A stretch of 64,000 nt of DNA from Listeria monocytogenes (lineage in GTDB: Bacteria; Bacillota; Bacilli; Lactobacillales; Listeriaceae), in the NCBI RefSeq assembly GCF_041765605.1, contig NZ_CP168900.1:2000001-2064000 (forward strand), given 5' to 3'. A program made the position numbers and the translations under genes. The notes beneath the pieces are model-generated. The model saw only the letters and a list, made by a program, of their open reading frames with translations, was not told the DNA's origin and ran no database searches. Below, in pieces: positions 39,402 through 48,764 of the stretch; positions within the stretch are counted from its first letter, which is position 1; the number at the start of each line of letters is the position of its first letter.

Positions 39402-40712
39402 CTATAATGAAAGATCATTTTGCACTAAATTTTCATATGTTTCGCGGGCAACGATTAATTTATCGATTCCGTTTTCCACAAAAACAACTGGTGGTCTTGG
39501 GATACGGTTATAATTACTTGCCATCGCATATCCATAGGCTCCTGTACAAAATACCGCCAACACTTCACCGGCGTTTGATTTCGGTAGTGGTAAATCCCAT
39601 ATTAACATATCACCAGACTCACAACATTTCCCTGCGATAGCCACTGTTTCTTCTGCAACTTTCTCTGGGTTTGCCGCAAGAACAGCATCGTAATGGGCAT
39701 CATATAACGCTGGACGGATATTATCAGACATGCCACCATCCACCGCAATATAATTCCGAATTCCCGGAACTTCTTTACGTGAACCAACTTTATAAAGTGT
39801 TGTTCCTGCTTCACCAACAAGCGAACGACCCGGCTCAATCCAAATTTCAGGAATGTCAATATCGTTACTATTAGCCACATCTCGCACTTCATCCATAATT
39901 TGACGTACGTATTCGCCAGGTTCAAGTGGTTCGTCTTCCGCCGTATAGCGTACACCGAAACCACCACCAAGATTAAGTACTTTGGAATCAAATCCTAGCG
40001 TTTGGTGCCATTCAACTAATTTATCCATAATACGACGAGCCGCTAATTTAAAACCAGTTGTTTCAAAAATTTGCGACCCAATATGACAGTGAAGACCAAT
40101 TAAATCAAAGGATGCACTTGCATGAAGTACTTGTTTAATCGCTTTTTCAGCTTGTCCATTTGTAAGTCCAAATCCAAATTTCGAATCATCTTGGCCTGTT
40201 AAAATATAGTCATGTGTATGAGCTTCTATCCCCGGCGTCACGCGAATTAAAACCGAAGCTTTTTCATTTCGTTCTATTAATATCTCTTCTAATAAACTAA
40301 TTTCATAATAATTATCGATAACAAAACAACCGATGCCATAGTCAAGCGCCATATGTATTTCTTCTGCACTTTTATTATTTCCGTGAAAATGAATTCTTTC
40401 TGGAGGGAAATTTGCTTTTATTGCCGTATAAAGTTCTCCGCCTGAAACAACATCGAGCGATAAGCCTTCTTCGGCCATCAGCTGATAAATCGCTACTGCA
40501 GAAAATGCTTTACTCGCATAAGCTACCTGTGCTTTTACGCCTAGCTCCTCGAATGTTTTCTTAAATCCTCTTGCTCGGTCACGGATTAGCGCTACATCAT
40601 AAACGTACAGCGGCGTACCATATTTTTCAGTAAGCTTTAAAGTGTCCACCCCTCCAATTTCGAGATGTCCTTCTGCATTTACATTCATTGTTCCAAGCCG
40701 TTCAAACGTCAC
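39402..40712 (-). CDS. lysA: Diaminopimelate decarboxylase
   Basis: 436 residues, PLP fold-type III. Makes L-lysine from meso-diaminopimelate. PLP lysine in VAYASKAFS, GGGFGVRY, and Cys-containing CCESGDML. The start is GTG after AAAGGTGGG; an in-frame ATG eight codons later is an alternative. No lysine riboswitch is evident in the short upstream region. Confidence 0.94.
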   Translation of the reverse strand: MTFERLGTMNVNAEGHLEIGGVDTLKLTEKYGTPLYVYDVALIRDRARGFKKTFEELGVKAQVAYASKAFSAVAIYQLMAEEGLSLDVVSGGELYTAIKANFPPERIHFHGNNKSAEEIHMALDYGIGCFVIDNYYEISLLEEILIERNEKASVLIRVTPGIEAHTHDYILTGQDDSKFGFGLTNGQAEKAIKQVLHASASFDLIGLHCHIGSQIFETTGFKLAARRIMDKLVEWHQTLGFDSKVLNLGGGFGVRYTAEDEPLEPGEYVRQIMDEVRDVANSNDIDIPEIWIEPGRSLVGEAGTTLYKVGSRKEVPGIRNYIAVDGGMSDNIRPALYDAHYDAVLAANPEKVAEETVAIAGKCCESGDMLIWDLPLPKSNAGEVLAVFCTGAYGYAMASNYNRIPRPPVVFVENGIDKLIVARETYENLVQNDLSL

Positions 40713-40814
40713 GCCAATCCCACCTTTACATTATAGATTTTTAAAAGTTCTTTTATATAGTAGCACACTAAGAAGCCGAGCGACAATAACTATCTGAAAA
40801 TATTATCAAATACG

Positions 40815-40876
40815 TAAAAAACTCAGCCCAAATCTATTATCTCCTTGCTTCAGAAAATAACAAATTTGGGCTGAGA
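40815..40876 (-). terminator. Terminator after punA
   Basis: Perfect 12-bp outer arms CTCAGCCCAAAT / ATTTGGGCTGAG (40864-40875 and 40822-40833), extended inward, then six Ts on the minus strand. Confidence 0.88.
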
Positions 40877-40892
40877 TTAGCTACCGATTATT

Positions 40893-41711
40893 TTAAGAAA
40901 TTTTAGCAACAATGGCTTTTACATATTGTAAAAACGTGCTGCGAACTTGATCTGTTGTTTCAATAACTTCCGTATGAGAAAGTGGTTGATCCAGAATGCC
41001 GGCTGCCATATTGGTAATACAAGAAATACCTAGCACTCGTAATCCAGCATGGTTCGCAATGATTACTTCCGGTACAGTGGACATCCCAACTGCATCTGCT
41101 CCAAGTGTACGCATCATTTGAATTTCAGCAGGTGTTTCATAAGTTGGACCGCTAAATCCAGCATAAACACCTTCACGGATAGTCAAATTAAGTTCTTGAG
41201 CAATAAGTCTAGCATCCACACGTAGAGCTAAATTATACGCCTCGGACATATCTGGGAAACGCGGTCCAAAATGCTCATCATTTGGTCCAATAAGCGGGTT
41301 CGTTCCAGTAAAGTTAATGTGATCAGAAATCAACATTAAGTCTCCAGCAGAATATAATTCATTTACGCCACCTGCCGCATTCGTCACAACAAGTACTTCT
41401 ACACCAAGTTCTTTCATCACACGAACTGGGAAAGTAACATCTTGCATTGAATAGCCTTCATAAAAGTGGAAACGTCCTTGCATTGCAACAACTTCTTTAT
41501 TTTCCAACTCACCAAAAACAAATTGGCCAGCATGTCCTTCTACTGTCGAAACAGGAAAATGTGGGATTTCGCTATAAGAAAGTTTTGTCGGATTGTTTAC
41601 TTCATCCGCAAGCACACCTAGACCTGAACCAAGAATCAAACCAATTTTTGGTGTACCATTGTAACTTTCTCTAATTTTCGCAACTGCTTCATTTACTTTT
41701 TCTAAACTCAT
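40893..41711 (-). CDS. punA: Purine nucleoside phosphorylase, trimeric type
   Basis: 272 residues. Phosphorolysis of inosine and guanosine (and deoxy forms). Signatures GLILGSGLG, HFPVSTVEGHAGQ, VTNAAGGVN and the MRTLGADAVGMSTVPEVI stretch mark the trimeric low-mass class. Its position after deoB makes a deoxyribose/ribose-1-phosphate salvage operon. Confidence 0.95.
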   Translation of the reverse strand: MSLEKVNEAVAKIRESYNGTPKIGLILGSGLGVLADEVNNPTKLSYSEIPHFPVSTVEGHAGQFVFGELENKEVVAMQGRFHFYEGYSMQDVTFPVRVMKELGVEVLVVTNAAGGVNELYSAGDLMLISDHINFTGTNPLIGPNDEHFGPRFPDMSEAYNLALRVDARLIAQELNLTIREGVYAGFSGPTYETPAEIQMMRTLGADAVGMSTVPEVIIANHAGLRVLGISCITNMAAGILDQPLSHTEVIETTDQVRSTFLQYVKAIVAKIS

Positions 41712-41729
41712 TTTTGTTCCTCCCTTTTC

Positions 41730-42914
41730 CTATTTCAAGTCTTTTAAGAAACTTGTTCCATATTCAGGCATTTTCACTTCAAAATTATCCGCAACTGTTG
41801 CGCCCAGATCGGCAAATGTTTTGCGTAATTCTAATTCTGAACCACCATTTTTGAAGCGTGGTGAGTATACAAGTAATGGTACAAACTCACGTGTGTGGTC
41901 TGTGCCAGAGTATGTTGGGTCATTTCCGTGATCAGCTGTAATAATTAATAGATCATCATCTGTTAGTTTTTCCATTACTTCTACTAAACGACCGTCAAAA
42001 TCAACGAGCGCATCTGCATAACCTTGTGGATCACGACGATGTCCGAAGAGTGCATCAAAGTCTACTAAATTCAAGAAACTCATACCGTTAAAATCTTTAT
42101 CTAACACAGCGATAAATTGATCCATTCCGTCCATATTTGATTTCGTACGGATAGATTCCGTAACACCTTCACCATCAAAAATATCAGAAATTTTACCAAT
42201 GGCAATCACGTCTTTACCGCCATCTTTTAAAGCATCCATTACAGTTGGTTTAAATGGTTTTAGCGCATAGTCATGACGATTTGGCGTTCTAACAAACGCA
42301 CCTGGTTCGCCGACAAATGGACGAGCGATAATACGACCAAGCATGTACGGGTCATCTAGTGTAATTTCACGGCAGAATTCACAGATTTCATATAATTCTT
42401 CCAAAGGTACGACATCTTCATGTGCTGCAATTTGTAAAACGGAGTCAGCTGAAGTGTAAACAATAAGCGCACCTGTTTTCACATGCTCTTCTCCAAGTTC
42501 AGCCATAATTTCTGTTCCGCTCGCTGGTTTATTTCCAATTACTTTACGTCCTGTTTTTTCTTCAATTTGGTTGATTAAATCATCCGGAAATCCATCTGGG
42601 AATACGCGGAAAGGCGTGTCAATGTATAGGCCCATGATTTCCCAGTGACCAGTCATTGTATCTTTACCATTTGAAGCTTCTTGCATTTTTGTATAGTAAG
42701 CAAGTGGTTTTTCTGCTTTTTTAATTCCGTCTATTTCTCGAATATTCGATAGACCTAATTTGCCCATTTCAGGCATTTTTAGTCCGCCGACGTGTTTGGC
42801 AATATGTCCAAATGTATCTACATCAAAATCACCAAATTTAGCAGCATCTGGTGCTTCTCCAATACCAACTGAATCCATTACAATTACATGTACTCGTTTA
42901 AATTTATCTGGCAT
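41730..42914 (-). CDS. deoB: Phosphopentomutase
   Basis: 394 residues, alkaline-phosphatase superfamily. Converts (deoxy)ribose-1-phosphate to the 5-phosphate. Metal ligands are seen in [14 protein letters not shown], in [18 protein letters not shown], and the nucleophile in [13 protein letters not shown]. It lies between xerD (28 bp) and punA (18 bp), feeding the product of punA. Confidence 0.95.
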   Translation of the reverse strand: MPDKFKRVHVIVMDSVGIGEAPDAAKFGDFDVDTFGHIAKHVGGLKMPEMGKLGLSNIREIDGIKKAEKPLAYYTKMQEASNGKDTMTGHWEIMGLYIDTPFRVFPDGFPDDLINQIEEKTGRKVIGNKPASGTEIMAELGEEHVKTGALIVYTSADSVLQIAAHEDVVPLEELYEICEFCREITLDDPYMLGRIIARPFVGEPGAFVRTPNRHDYALKPFKPTVMDALKDGGKDVIAIGKISDIFDGEGVTESIRTKSNMDGMDQFIAVLDKDFNGMSFLNLVDFDALFGHRRDPQGYADALVDFDGRLVEVMEKLTDDDLLIITADHGNDPTYSGTDHTREFVPLLVYSPRFKNGGSELELRKTFADLGATVADNFEVKMPEYGTSFLKDLK

Positions 42915-42942
42915 ATTTACTCATCCTTTTCAACTATATTTT

Positions 42943-43836
42943 TTAAGCGCGCGGGTGGAATTGTTTGTAGACATCTTTCAACCGCAGCTTTGTTACGTGT
43001 GTATAAATTTGTGTAGTGGAGATATCGGCGTGACCAAGGAGTTCTTGAACCGACCTTAAATCAGCCCCATTTTCAAGTAAATGAGTGGCGAATGAATGAC
43101 GCAAAGTGTGCGGTGTAATCGGCTTTTCAATGCCAGATTCTTTCGCAATACCTTTTAAAATTTTCCAGAAACCTTGTCTTGTGAGTCCTTGACCGTGATG
43201 ATTTAAAAACACAAAATCATTTCGGTATTTTGGTCTACGAAGTTTCGGTCTCGCTTCCTCTAAATACTTCTCTAACACAGTTGTTGCCGTTTTTCCAAGC
43301 GGGATAATTCTTTCTTTATCTCCTTTACCAATCGTTTGAATAAAACCCATATGAAGATGTAAATCGTCCATTTTCAGGCTGACAAGTTCCGTTACACGAA
43401 GCCCTGTCGCATATAAAATTTCCATCATTGCTTGGTCCCTTAATCCAAGTGGTGTACTCGTATCAGAGGAACTAAGTAATTTCTCCACATCATCTAGGTT
43501 TAAAACTTTTGGTAATCCTTGCGCTTGCTTCGGCGTTTCAATTTGAATCATTGGGTCATGTGACATTTTCCCATCGTGCATTAAATAATGAAAGAAAGAT
43601 CGTAGTGAAGCAATATAGCGCGCCACACTTCTTGGTGATTTCCCTTCTTGTCTTGCAAATGCCATAAAACCAACTATATCGCTTCGTTCAAGTGTATTCG
43701 GATCTGTTAATCCCTTCGCTACATCCATATAAGAAACAAAATAGCGTAAATCTCGTTCATAAGCTTTGATTGTATTCGCGGATAAACCTCTCTCTACAAT
43801 TAAAAAATGTAAAAAATCTTCTATTAAATCATTCAT
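42943..43836 (-). CDS. xerD: Site-specific tyrosine recombinase XerD
   Basis: 297 residues. Resolves chromosome dimers at dif with XerC. N-terminal SAM-like domain (LSANTIKAYERDLRYF), catalytic R in ATGLRVTELVSL, HxxR in HTLRHSFATHLLENG, and Tyr in STTQIYTHV. ATG 43836 follows GGAGG by 8 bp and gives the standard length; a codon 15 bp earlier is rejected. It heads the deoB-punA transcript. Confidence 0.93.
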   Translation of the reverse strand: MNDLIEDFLHFLIVERGLSANTIKAYERDLRYFVSYMDVAKGLTDPNTLERSDIVGFMAFARQEGKSPRSVARYIASLRSFFHYLMHDGKMSHDPMIQIETPKQAQGLPKVLNLDDVEKLLSSSDTSTPLGLRDQAMMEILYATGLRVTELVSLKMDDLHLHMGFIQTIGKGDKERIIPLGKTATTVLEKYLEEARPKLRRPKYRNDFVFLNHHGQGLTRQGFWKILKGIAKESGIEKPITPHTLRHSFATHLLENGADLRSVQELLGHADISTTQIYTHVTKLRLKDVYKQFHPRA

Positions 43837-43952
43837 AAGCGTTTCCTCCACAAATCCTATTCTACCATGTTACACTCCCACTGAAAACGTTTAATTAATA
43901 GAAAAAGACTTATAATACTTTTCGCGCAATTCAGTCCATCTTTTTTTAATCA

Positions 43953-43987
43953 TAAAAAAAGTTTGAGATAAATTATCCCAAACTTTT
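43953..43987 (-). terminator. Terminator after fur
   Basis: Minus strand AAAAGTTTGGGATAA (from 43987) pairs with TTATCTCAAACTTTT, then seven Ts. Confidence 0.85.
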
Positions 43988-43990
43988 GTA

Positions 43991-44443
43991 TTATTCTTTT
44001 TTAGTTTTTTGTCTGCAATCTGCGCAAATACCTTGGAAAGTCAGGCGATGATCTTTAACAAGAAAATTCCACTTCGATTCGACGATTTTCTCCACATCTT
44101 CTAATAAGTCTTCTTGAATTTCTTCCACAGACCCGCACTCTAAACATACTAAATGATGATGGAAATGTTTGGCTCCTTCTTGTCTCAAGTCATATCGAGA
44201 GACACCGTCACCAAAATTAATTTTATCAACCACGCGTAATTCAGTTAAAAGTTCCAACGTTCTATAAACGGTTGCAAGGCCAGTGTCAGGCGCAATATCT
44301 TTCACACGCAAGAAAACTTCCTCGGCACTTAAATGATCTTTTTCATTTTCCAGTAAAACGCGAACAGTGGCTTCCCGCTGTGGTGTTAATTTATAACTAG
44401 CATCATGAAGTTGTGCTTTAATGCGTCCAATACGACCTTCCAT
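43991..44443 (-). CDS. fur: Ferric uptake regulator Fur
   Basis: 150 residues. Winged helix (YKLTPQREATVRVL), metal site HFHHHLVCLECG, and two CxxC pairs (CLEC, CADC) for structural zinc. Represses iron uptake with Fe(II). Upstream are a perfect PerR box and a Fur-like box. ATG 44443 follows AGGGAGG; earlier in-frame codons lie in the promoter. Its targets, the fhu genes, lie next door. Confidence 0.95.
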   Translation of the reverse strand: MEGRIGRIKAQLHDASYKLTPQREATVRVLLENEKDHLSAEEVFLRVKDIAPDTGLATVYRTLELLTELRVVDKINFGDGVSRYDLRQEGAKHFHHHLVCLECGSVEEIQEDLLEDVEKIVESKWNFLVKDHRLTFQGICADCRQKTKKE

Positions 44444-44484
44444 TATGGTTCCTCCCTTGGTTGCTACAACAAGTTGTCTTTCTA

Positions 44485-44504
44485 AATTATCATCATTATC
44501 ATTT
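44485..44504. promoter_or_regulatory. Fur-like box before fur
   Basis: Minus strand TGATAATGATGATAATT carries repeated GATAAT hexamers; suggests autoregulation. About 45 bp upstream of the start. Confidence 0.5.
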
Positions 44505-44519
44505 AACAATAAATACAGT

Positions 44520-44534
44520 TTATAATAATTATAA
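44520..44534. promoter_or_regulatory. PerR box before fur
   Basis: TTATAATAATTATAA is an exact match to the PerR consensus TTATAATNATTATAA. It overlaps plausible -10/-35 elements of fur. PerR control of fur is known in Bacillus and Listeria. Confidence 0.75.
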
Positions 44535-44589
44535 ATAAAATGCAAGTTAGGAAATCACTTTTTTCAGTAAAAATGGCACGTAGTCAATT

Positions 44590-44630
44590 CCTATTGCTTA
44601 TGTTTACTAAGATATCATAAAAGCAATAGG
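44590..44630. repeat. Inverted repeat between fhuG and fur
   Basis: Perfect 10-bp arms CCTATTGCTT (44590-44599) and AAGCAATAGG (44621-44630) with a 21-nt loop. No T-run follows on either strand, so it is not a standard terminator. A Fur-like GATAATCATT lies just beyond it. Confidence 0.6.
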
Positions 44631-44684
44631 CTGTCTACAATGATTATCAATTACTAATTAATTTCTCGTTATCAATAATAATTA

Positions 44685-45707
44685 TTATTTAGCTTTTGCA
44701 AGCAAGAACAAGAAATAAGGTGCACCGATAATTGCCACAACGATACCAGCAAATATTTCGGATGGTTGAATAATCAATCGTCCAATCGTATCCGCAAGTA
44801 ATAGTAGTAGTCCTCCAGAAAGTGCCGCCGTTACCATCACCCAGCGATGCGCAGAGCCAACTAATTTTCTAGCAATATGCGGACCAATTAGACCAATAAA
44901 TGCAATACCACCACTAACGGATACACAAGCAGCCGCCAAGCCAACTGCTACTATTAAAAGCACAAATTTTTCTCGCTCGACTCGAACGCCGAGCCCCGTT
45001 GCTACTTGGTCTCCAAAAGAGAGCACATCCAACGTCTTTACTTTCATAAAAGCAATTGCGCCTAAAACAATAAGCCATGGTAAAAGGGCAAAAACATATT
45101 GCCAGCTCGATGCCCAAATATTTCCCGCCATCCATTCAGCGTAACGTTGATAATTTTGTGGATCAAGCCGAACCGTAAGCAGCGTGATAAGTGCCGCAAT
45201 CGCCGCCGCAACAGCAATCCCTGTAAGAAGCAATCGATTAGGCAACAATCCCTCGCTTCTACTATAAGAAAGTCCGTAAACAACAAACGCAGTTAAAATT
45301 GCCCCGACAAATCCAATAAATGGCATAAATAATACTGGTACATCCATCGTGGAAGGAAAAAAGGAAATATAAAGCATAACCGCAAGTCCCGCGCCATTAT
45401 TAATCCCAAGAATACCCGGATCAGCTAACCCGTTTCCAGAAATCCCTTGCAAGATTGTTCCTGAAACCGCAAGCCCTGCACCAACCAATAGCGCAATAAC
45501 TATCCGCGGCAAACGAAACTCTGTCACAATAAGTTGTGTTCCCGCGTCCGCCATTCCAAAAAACGACTTAATCACTTCCAAAAATGGCAATTTTGAATAA
45601 CCAGCATTGACACTATATGTAAATGTACAAAAAATTAACACGCATAAAATAATCAATGTCCAAACTCGCCGCGATTTTTTCCGTTTTTCTGCCGTTGTCA
45701 TATACAT
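44685..45707 (-). CDS. fhuG: Ferric hydroxamate ABC transporter permease FhuG
   Basis: 340 residues, about nine hydrophobic helices, FecCD/BtuC family; contains LAVSGTILQGISGNGLADPGILGINNGA and the ATPase-coupling GLIGPHIARKLVG. Imports siderophore-bound iron with FhuB and FhuC. The start is coupled to the fhuB stop as TAATG. No clear terminator downstream. Confidence 0.9.
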   Translation of the reverse strand: MYMTTAEKRKKSRRVWTLIILCVLIFCTFTYSVNAGYSKLPFLEVIKSFFGMADAGTQLIVTEFRLPRIVIALLVGAGLAVSGTILQGISGNGLADPGILGINNGAGLAVMLYISFFPSTMDVPVLFMPFIGFVGAILTAFVVYGLSYSRSEGLLPNRLLLTGIAVAAAIAALITLLTVRLDPQNYQRYAEWMAGNIWASSWQYVFALLPWLIVLGAIAFMKVKTLDVLSFGDQVATGLGVRVEREKFVLLIVAVGLAAACVSVSGGIAFIGLIGPHIARKLVGSAHRWVMVTAALSGGLLLLLADTIGRLIIQPSEIFAGIVVAIIGAPYFLFLLAKAK

Positions 45708-46732
45708 TATAAGTTCCTCCTTTCTTTACGTGCTACATATAGGAAGAAAGGAACCCCAATTAATGCAAAAATAACACTGATTGGCGTTTCATATGGCGGA
45801 TTGATTGTTCTTGCCACAATATCCGCCGCTAATGTCAGAAAGGCTCCAACAACCGCCGAGCAAGGAATAATCCAGCGATAATCTACTCCAACTAAAAATC
45901 GCACCAAATGCGGCACAATCAAGCCAATAAATCCGACCGGACCAACGACCGACACAGCAAGCCCCGCCAAAATCAACACCACGACCATCGAAGCAATTTT
46001 AACAAAAGTAGTTTTTTCACCTAGACCAACAGCAATATCATCGCCTAAGCTTAAAATGGTAATCGATCTGCTTAGTAAAATCGCCGCAATAAGCGCTCCA
46101 AGTAACCAAGGCCAAATCGCCGCAAGCTGACTCCATTTCACACCAGCAACCCCGCCCGCGTACCAAAAGGCCAAATCTTGACTTAACTGAAAATAAATCG
46201 CGAGTCCTTCACTAAGCGCAGTAAGCAATGAACTAACCGCCGCTCCAGCAAGCACTAGCCTCGTTGGCGACATTGCACTCCCAGCAAGCGAACTAACGCC
46301 AAATACTAAAAATGCCCCAATTGCCGCACCAACAAAAGAAAATAAAATGAGCGAATTATAACTAAGCCACGGCATAAATGCAAAACAAACTGCTACCATA
46401 AACGTCGATCCAGCATTCAACCCAAGCAAGCCTGAATCAGCAAGTGGATTCCGAGTAATCCCTTGCATAATCGCTCCAGCAACCGCAAAAGCAGCCCCTA
46501 TCGCCATATCCGCAACCACCCGAGGAACACGTAAACTTCGTATAATCTGGTGCTGTGTATCCGAACTATTATAATGAAAAAGTGCATCCCAAACCGTACT
46601 TAAATTAATATCGGCTGCACCAACCGCAATCCCGAATAACGCTAAAATGAGAAGCAACAAAATCCCACCCGAAAGTATGAATTTAGCAACAGTCGGTCTT
46701 GTATTCATTTTTATCTGTTTTGACTTATCCAT
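45707..46732 (-). CDS. fhuB: Ferric hydroxamate ABC transporter permease FhuB
   Basis: 341 residues, FecCD family, with VAGAIMQGITRNPLADSGLLGLNAG and GLIVPHLVRFLVG. Pairs with FhuG as a split permease, unlike the fused enterobacterial FhuB. ATG 46732 is about 10 bp after AAGGA; a GTG two codons earlier is too close to it. A perfect Fur box lies 43 bp upstream. Confidence 0.9.
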   Translation of the reverse strand: MDKSKQIKMNTRPTVAKFILSGGILLLLILALFGIAVGAADINLSTVWDALFHYNSSDTQHQIIRSLRVPRVVADMAIGAAFAVAGAIMQGITRNPLADSGLLGLNAGSTFMVAVCFAFMPWLSYNSLILFSFVGAAIGAFLVFGVSSLAGSAMSPTRLVLAGAAVSSLLTALSEGLAIYFQLSQDLAFWYAGGVAGVKWSQLAAIWPWLLGALIAAILLSRSITILSLGDDIAVGLGEKTTFVKIASMVVVLILAGLAVSVVGPVGFIGLIVPHLVRFLVGVDYRWIIPCSAVVGAFLTLAADIVARTINPPYETPISVIFALIGVPFFLYVARKERRNL

Positions 46733-46774
46733 CTGCACATGTTCCTTCCATCTAAATTATCCGCTCATTTCAAG

Positions 46775-46789
46775 TGATAATAATTATCA
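46775..46789. promoter_or_regulatory. Fur box controlling fhuBG
   Basis: TGATAATAATTATCA, exact 7-1-7 palindrome, between fhuD and fhuB. It indicates that fhuBG has its own iron-controlled promoter. Confidence 0.85.
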
Positions 46790-46833
46790 ATCGCAAAGAA
46801 AATTATATCAATATCATTCACTAAGCGCAATCA

Positions 46834-47775
46834 TTAGTTCGAAGCCAACAACTTCTCTACGATAATATCAAGCTGCCCTTCCACCGCTAAAGGATCATAA
46901 TAAAACATCGTGTCAAAGTCCATTTGGTAAACATTCCCTGCTTTAAACGTCGGCAAATTTTTCCAAATTGGCGAGTTGGTTAAATCTTTTAATGTTTTCT
47001 CGCCGTCTTTGGCACTCCCAGAAGAAGTACTTGTAACGAACATTCTATCGGCCGCAAATTCAGGTAGTACTTCCAGTGAAATTTTCTGCCAGTCTTGCCC
47101 ATCTAAAACATCTTTTTGAATTTTTGCAGGTGCTTTAAGTTGTAAAGCATTGTAAATCGCTTGACCACCACGCCCCATATTTTGCCCCATCACATAAAAA
47201 TCCTTATCTTGTACTTCATAAATCCCTACTGTTTCATTCGGGTCTAGTTTATCCGCTAACTTCGCTCTACTTTCTTTAGCTTTTTGATGAAACTTATCTA
47301 GCCACGCCTCACCAGCCTTTTTTTCACCTACTAGGTCTGCGATTTGACGCACGTCTTCCTCCACATTTTTTGAAGTTGCGTACGGAATTAACACAGTTGG
47401 CGCAATTTTCGACATTGCTTCAAATTCATCTTCTTTTGAAACGATGATTAAATCTGGCTTTAATTCCGCCACTTTTTCCGCTGAAACTGGATCACCGATA
47501 TCCGCAATCCCGTCCACACGCCCTTCCAAAAATGGGTTTTCCATTTGTTTTGCTCTGGCACCAACCGGCTTCATTCCTAGCAAAACTATATTACCTAGAT
47601 ATTCCGAAGCCACAATACGTTTCGGATGTGCTGGTATTTCTACTTTCTTTCCATTTGCCATTGTATATGTACGCATCTCGACCTCCTCATTTCCAGCCGA
47701 TTTGTTATCTCCACAAGCAGTTAAAACCACTGCAATTAAAAGCATTGACACGAGTAAAATGATACCCTTTTTCAA
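46834..47775 (-). CDS. fhuD: Ferric hydroxamate-binding lipoprotein FhuD
   Basis: 313 residues. Signal peptide MKKGIILLVSMLLIAVVLTAC with lipobox LTAC gives a lipid-anchored protein on the outer face of the membrane. Substrate-binding domain with PKRIVASEYLGNIVLLG and GMKPVGARAKQ. Delivers ferrichrome-type siderophores to FhuBG. TTG start with a strong AGGAGGGG. Divergent from fhuC, each side with a Fur box. Confidence 0.9.
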   Translation of the reverse strand: MKKGIILLVSMLLIAVVLTACGDNKSAGNEEVEMRTYTMANGKKVEIPAHPKRIVASEYLGNIVLLGMKPVGARAKQMENPFLEGRVDGIADIGDPVSAEKVAELKPDLIIVSKEDEFEAMSKIAPTVLIPYATSKNVEEDVRQIADLVGEKKAGEAWLDKFHQKAKESRAKLADKLDPNETVGIYEVQDKDFYVMGQNMGRGGQAIYNALQLKAPAKIQKDVLDGQDWQKISLEVLPEFAADRMFVTSTSSGSAKDGEKTLKDLTNSPIWKNLPTFKAGNVYQMDFDTMFYYDPLAVEGQLDIIVEKLLASN

Positions 47776-47793
47776 TTGAACCCCTCCTGTAAC

Positions 47794-47808
47794 TGATAAT
47801 AATTCTCA
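47794..47808. promoter_or_regulatory. Fur box before fhuD
   Basis: TGATAATAATTCTCA, one mismatch from the 7-1-7 consensus, about 20 bp upstream of the fhuD start. Confidence 0.8.
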
Positions 47809-47897
47809 GTTAGTATAGCAACTTTCTTCACAAAGCGCAAATCATTTTGCCAAAGTATCACTTGCATCTTTGCCATAAAAACTCTATACTTAACCAT

Positions 47898-47912
47898 TGA
47901 GAATGATTATCA
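47898..47912. promoter_or_regulatory. Fur box before fhuC
   Basis: TGAGAATGATTATCA, one mismatch from consensus, about 28 bp before the fhuC start. Confidence 0.8.
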
Positions 47913-47939
47913 CCTTAACTTTAAATTGGAGCGATGAAA

Positions 47940-48764
47940 ATGAAAGACCTTCATACTGATAACTTACAAATTTCATACGACAAACGAATCATTGTTGATG
48001 GTTTAGATATAGCCATTCCAGCTAATAAAATAACCGCTTTAGTAGGTGCAAACGGCTCAGGGAAATCGACTATTTTAAAAACGATGTCCCGCTTAATGAA
48101 ACCTAGCAAGGGCGCTGTTTACTTAGATGGCAAAAGTATTCATAATGAATCAACGAGAGAGATTGCCAAACAATTAGCTATTTTGCCACAAAATCCTTCT
48201 GCACCTGATGGTTTGACGGTGTTTGAATTAATTTCTTATGGACGTTCCCCGCATCAAAGTAGTTTTAAATCCATTACCGCAAAAGATCGCGAAATTATTT
48301 TTTGGTCATTGCGCGTGACGAATTTAACGGAGTTCGCGGATCGACCAATTGATAGTTTATCAGGTGGACAACGGCAACGTGCTTGGATTGCCATGGCACT
48401 TGCTCAAGAAACGGATGTGCTTTTTCTTGATGAGCCGACTACCTTTTTAGATATGACGCACCAACTAGATGTACTTAATTTATTAAAACAATTAAACCAA
48501 TCGGAAAACCGTACAATTGTGATGGTTGTCCACGATTTAAATCACGCATCTCGTTACGCGCACCATATGATTGCTATTAAAGAAGGAAAAGTCATTGCAG
48601 AAGGAACACCAACAAGCGTCATGACCGAACAAACTTTAGAAGACGTTTTTAATATCAAAGCAGATATTTTAATTGATCCTCGTAGCGGTGTCCCTCTTTG
48701 CCTTCCATACGAAACTTGCAACGGATGCGAAATTGTAAAGGAGCTTGATTCCATTGCCAAATGA
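47940..48764 (+). CDS. fhuC: Ferric hydroxamate ABC transporter ATPase FhuC
   Basis: 274 residues. Walker A GANGSGKST (about 38-46), signature LSGGQRQRAWIAMALAQ, Walker B DVLFLDEPTTFLD, and switch His in VVHDLNHASR. Powers FhuBG. ATG 47940 sits 8 bp after GGAG; an ATG two codons earlier is too close. Its 3' end overlaps the reductase gene, so the two are translationally linked. Confidence 0.92.
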   Translation: MKDLHTDNLQISYDKRIIVDGLDIAIPANKITALVGANGSGKSTILKTMSRLMKPSKGAVYLDGKSIHNESTREIAKQLAILPQNPSAPDGLTVFELISYGRSPHQSSFKSITAKDREIIFWSLRVTNLTEFADRPIDSLSGGQRQRAWIAMALAQETDVLFLDEPTTFLDMTHQLDVLNLLKQLNQSENRTIVMVVHDLNHASRYAHHMIAIKEGKVIAEGTPTSVMTEQTLEDVFNIKADILIDPRSGVPLCLPYETCNGCEIVKELDSIAK

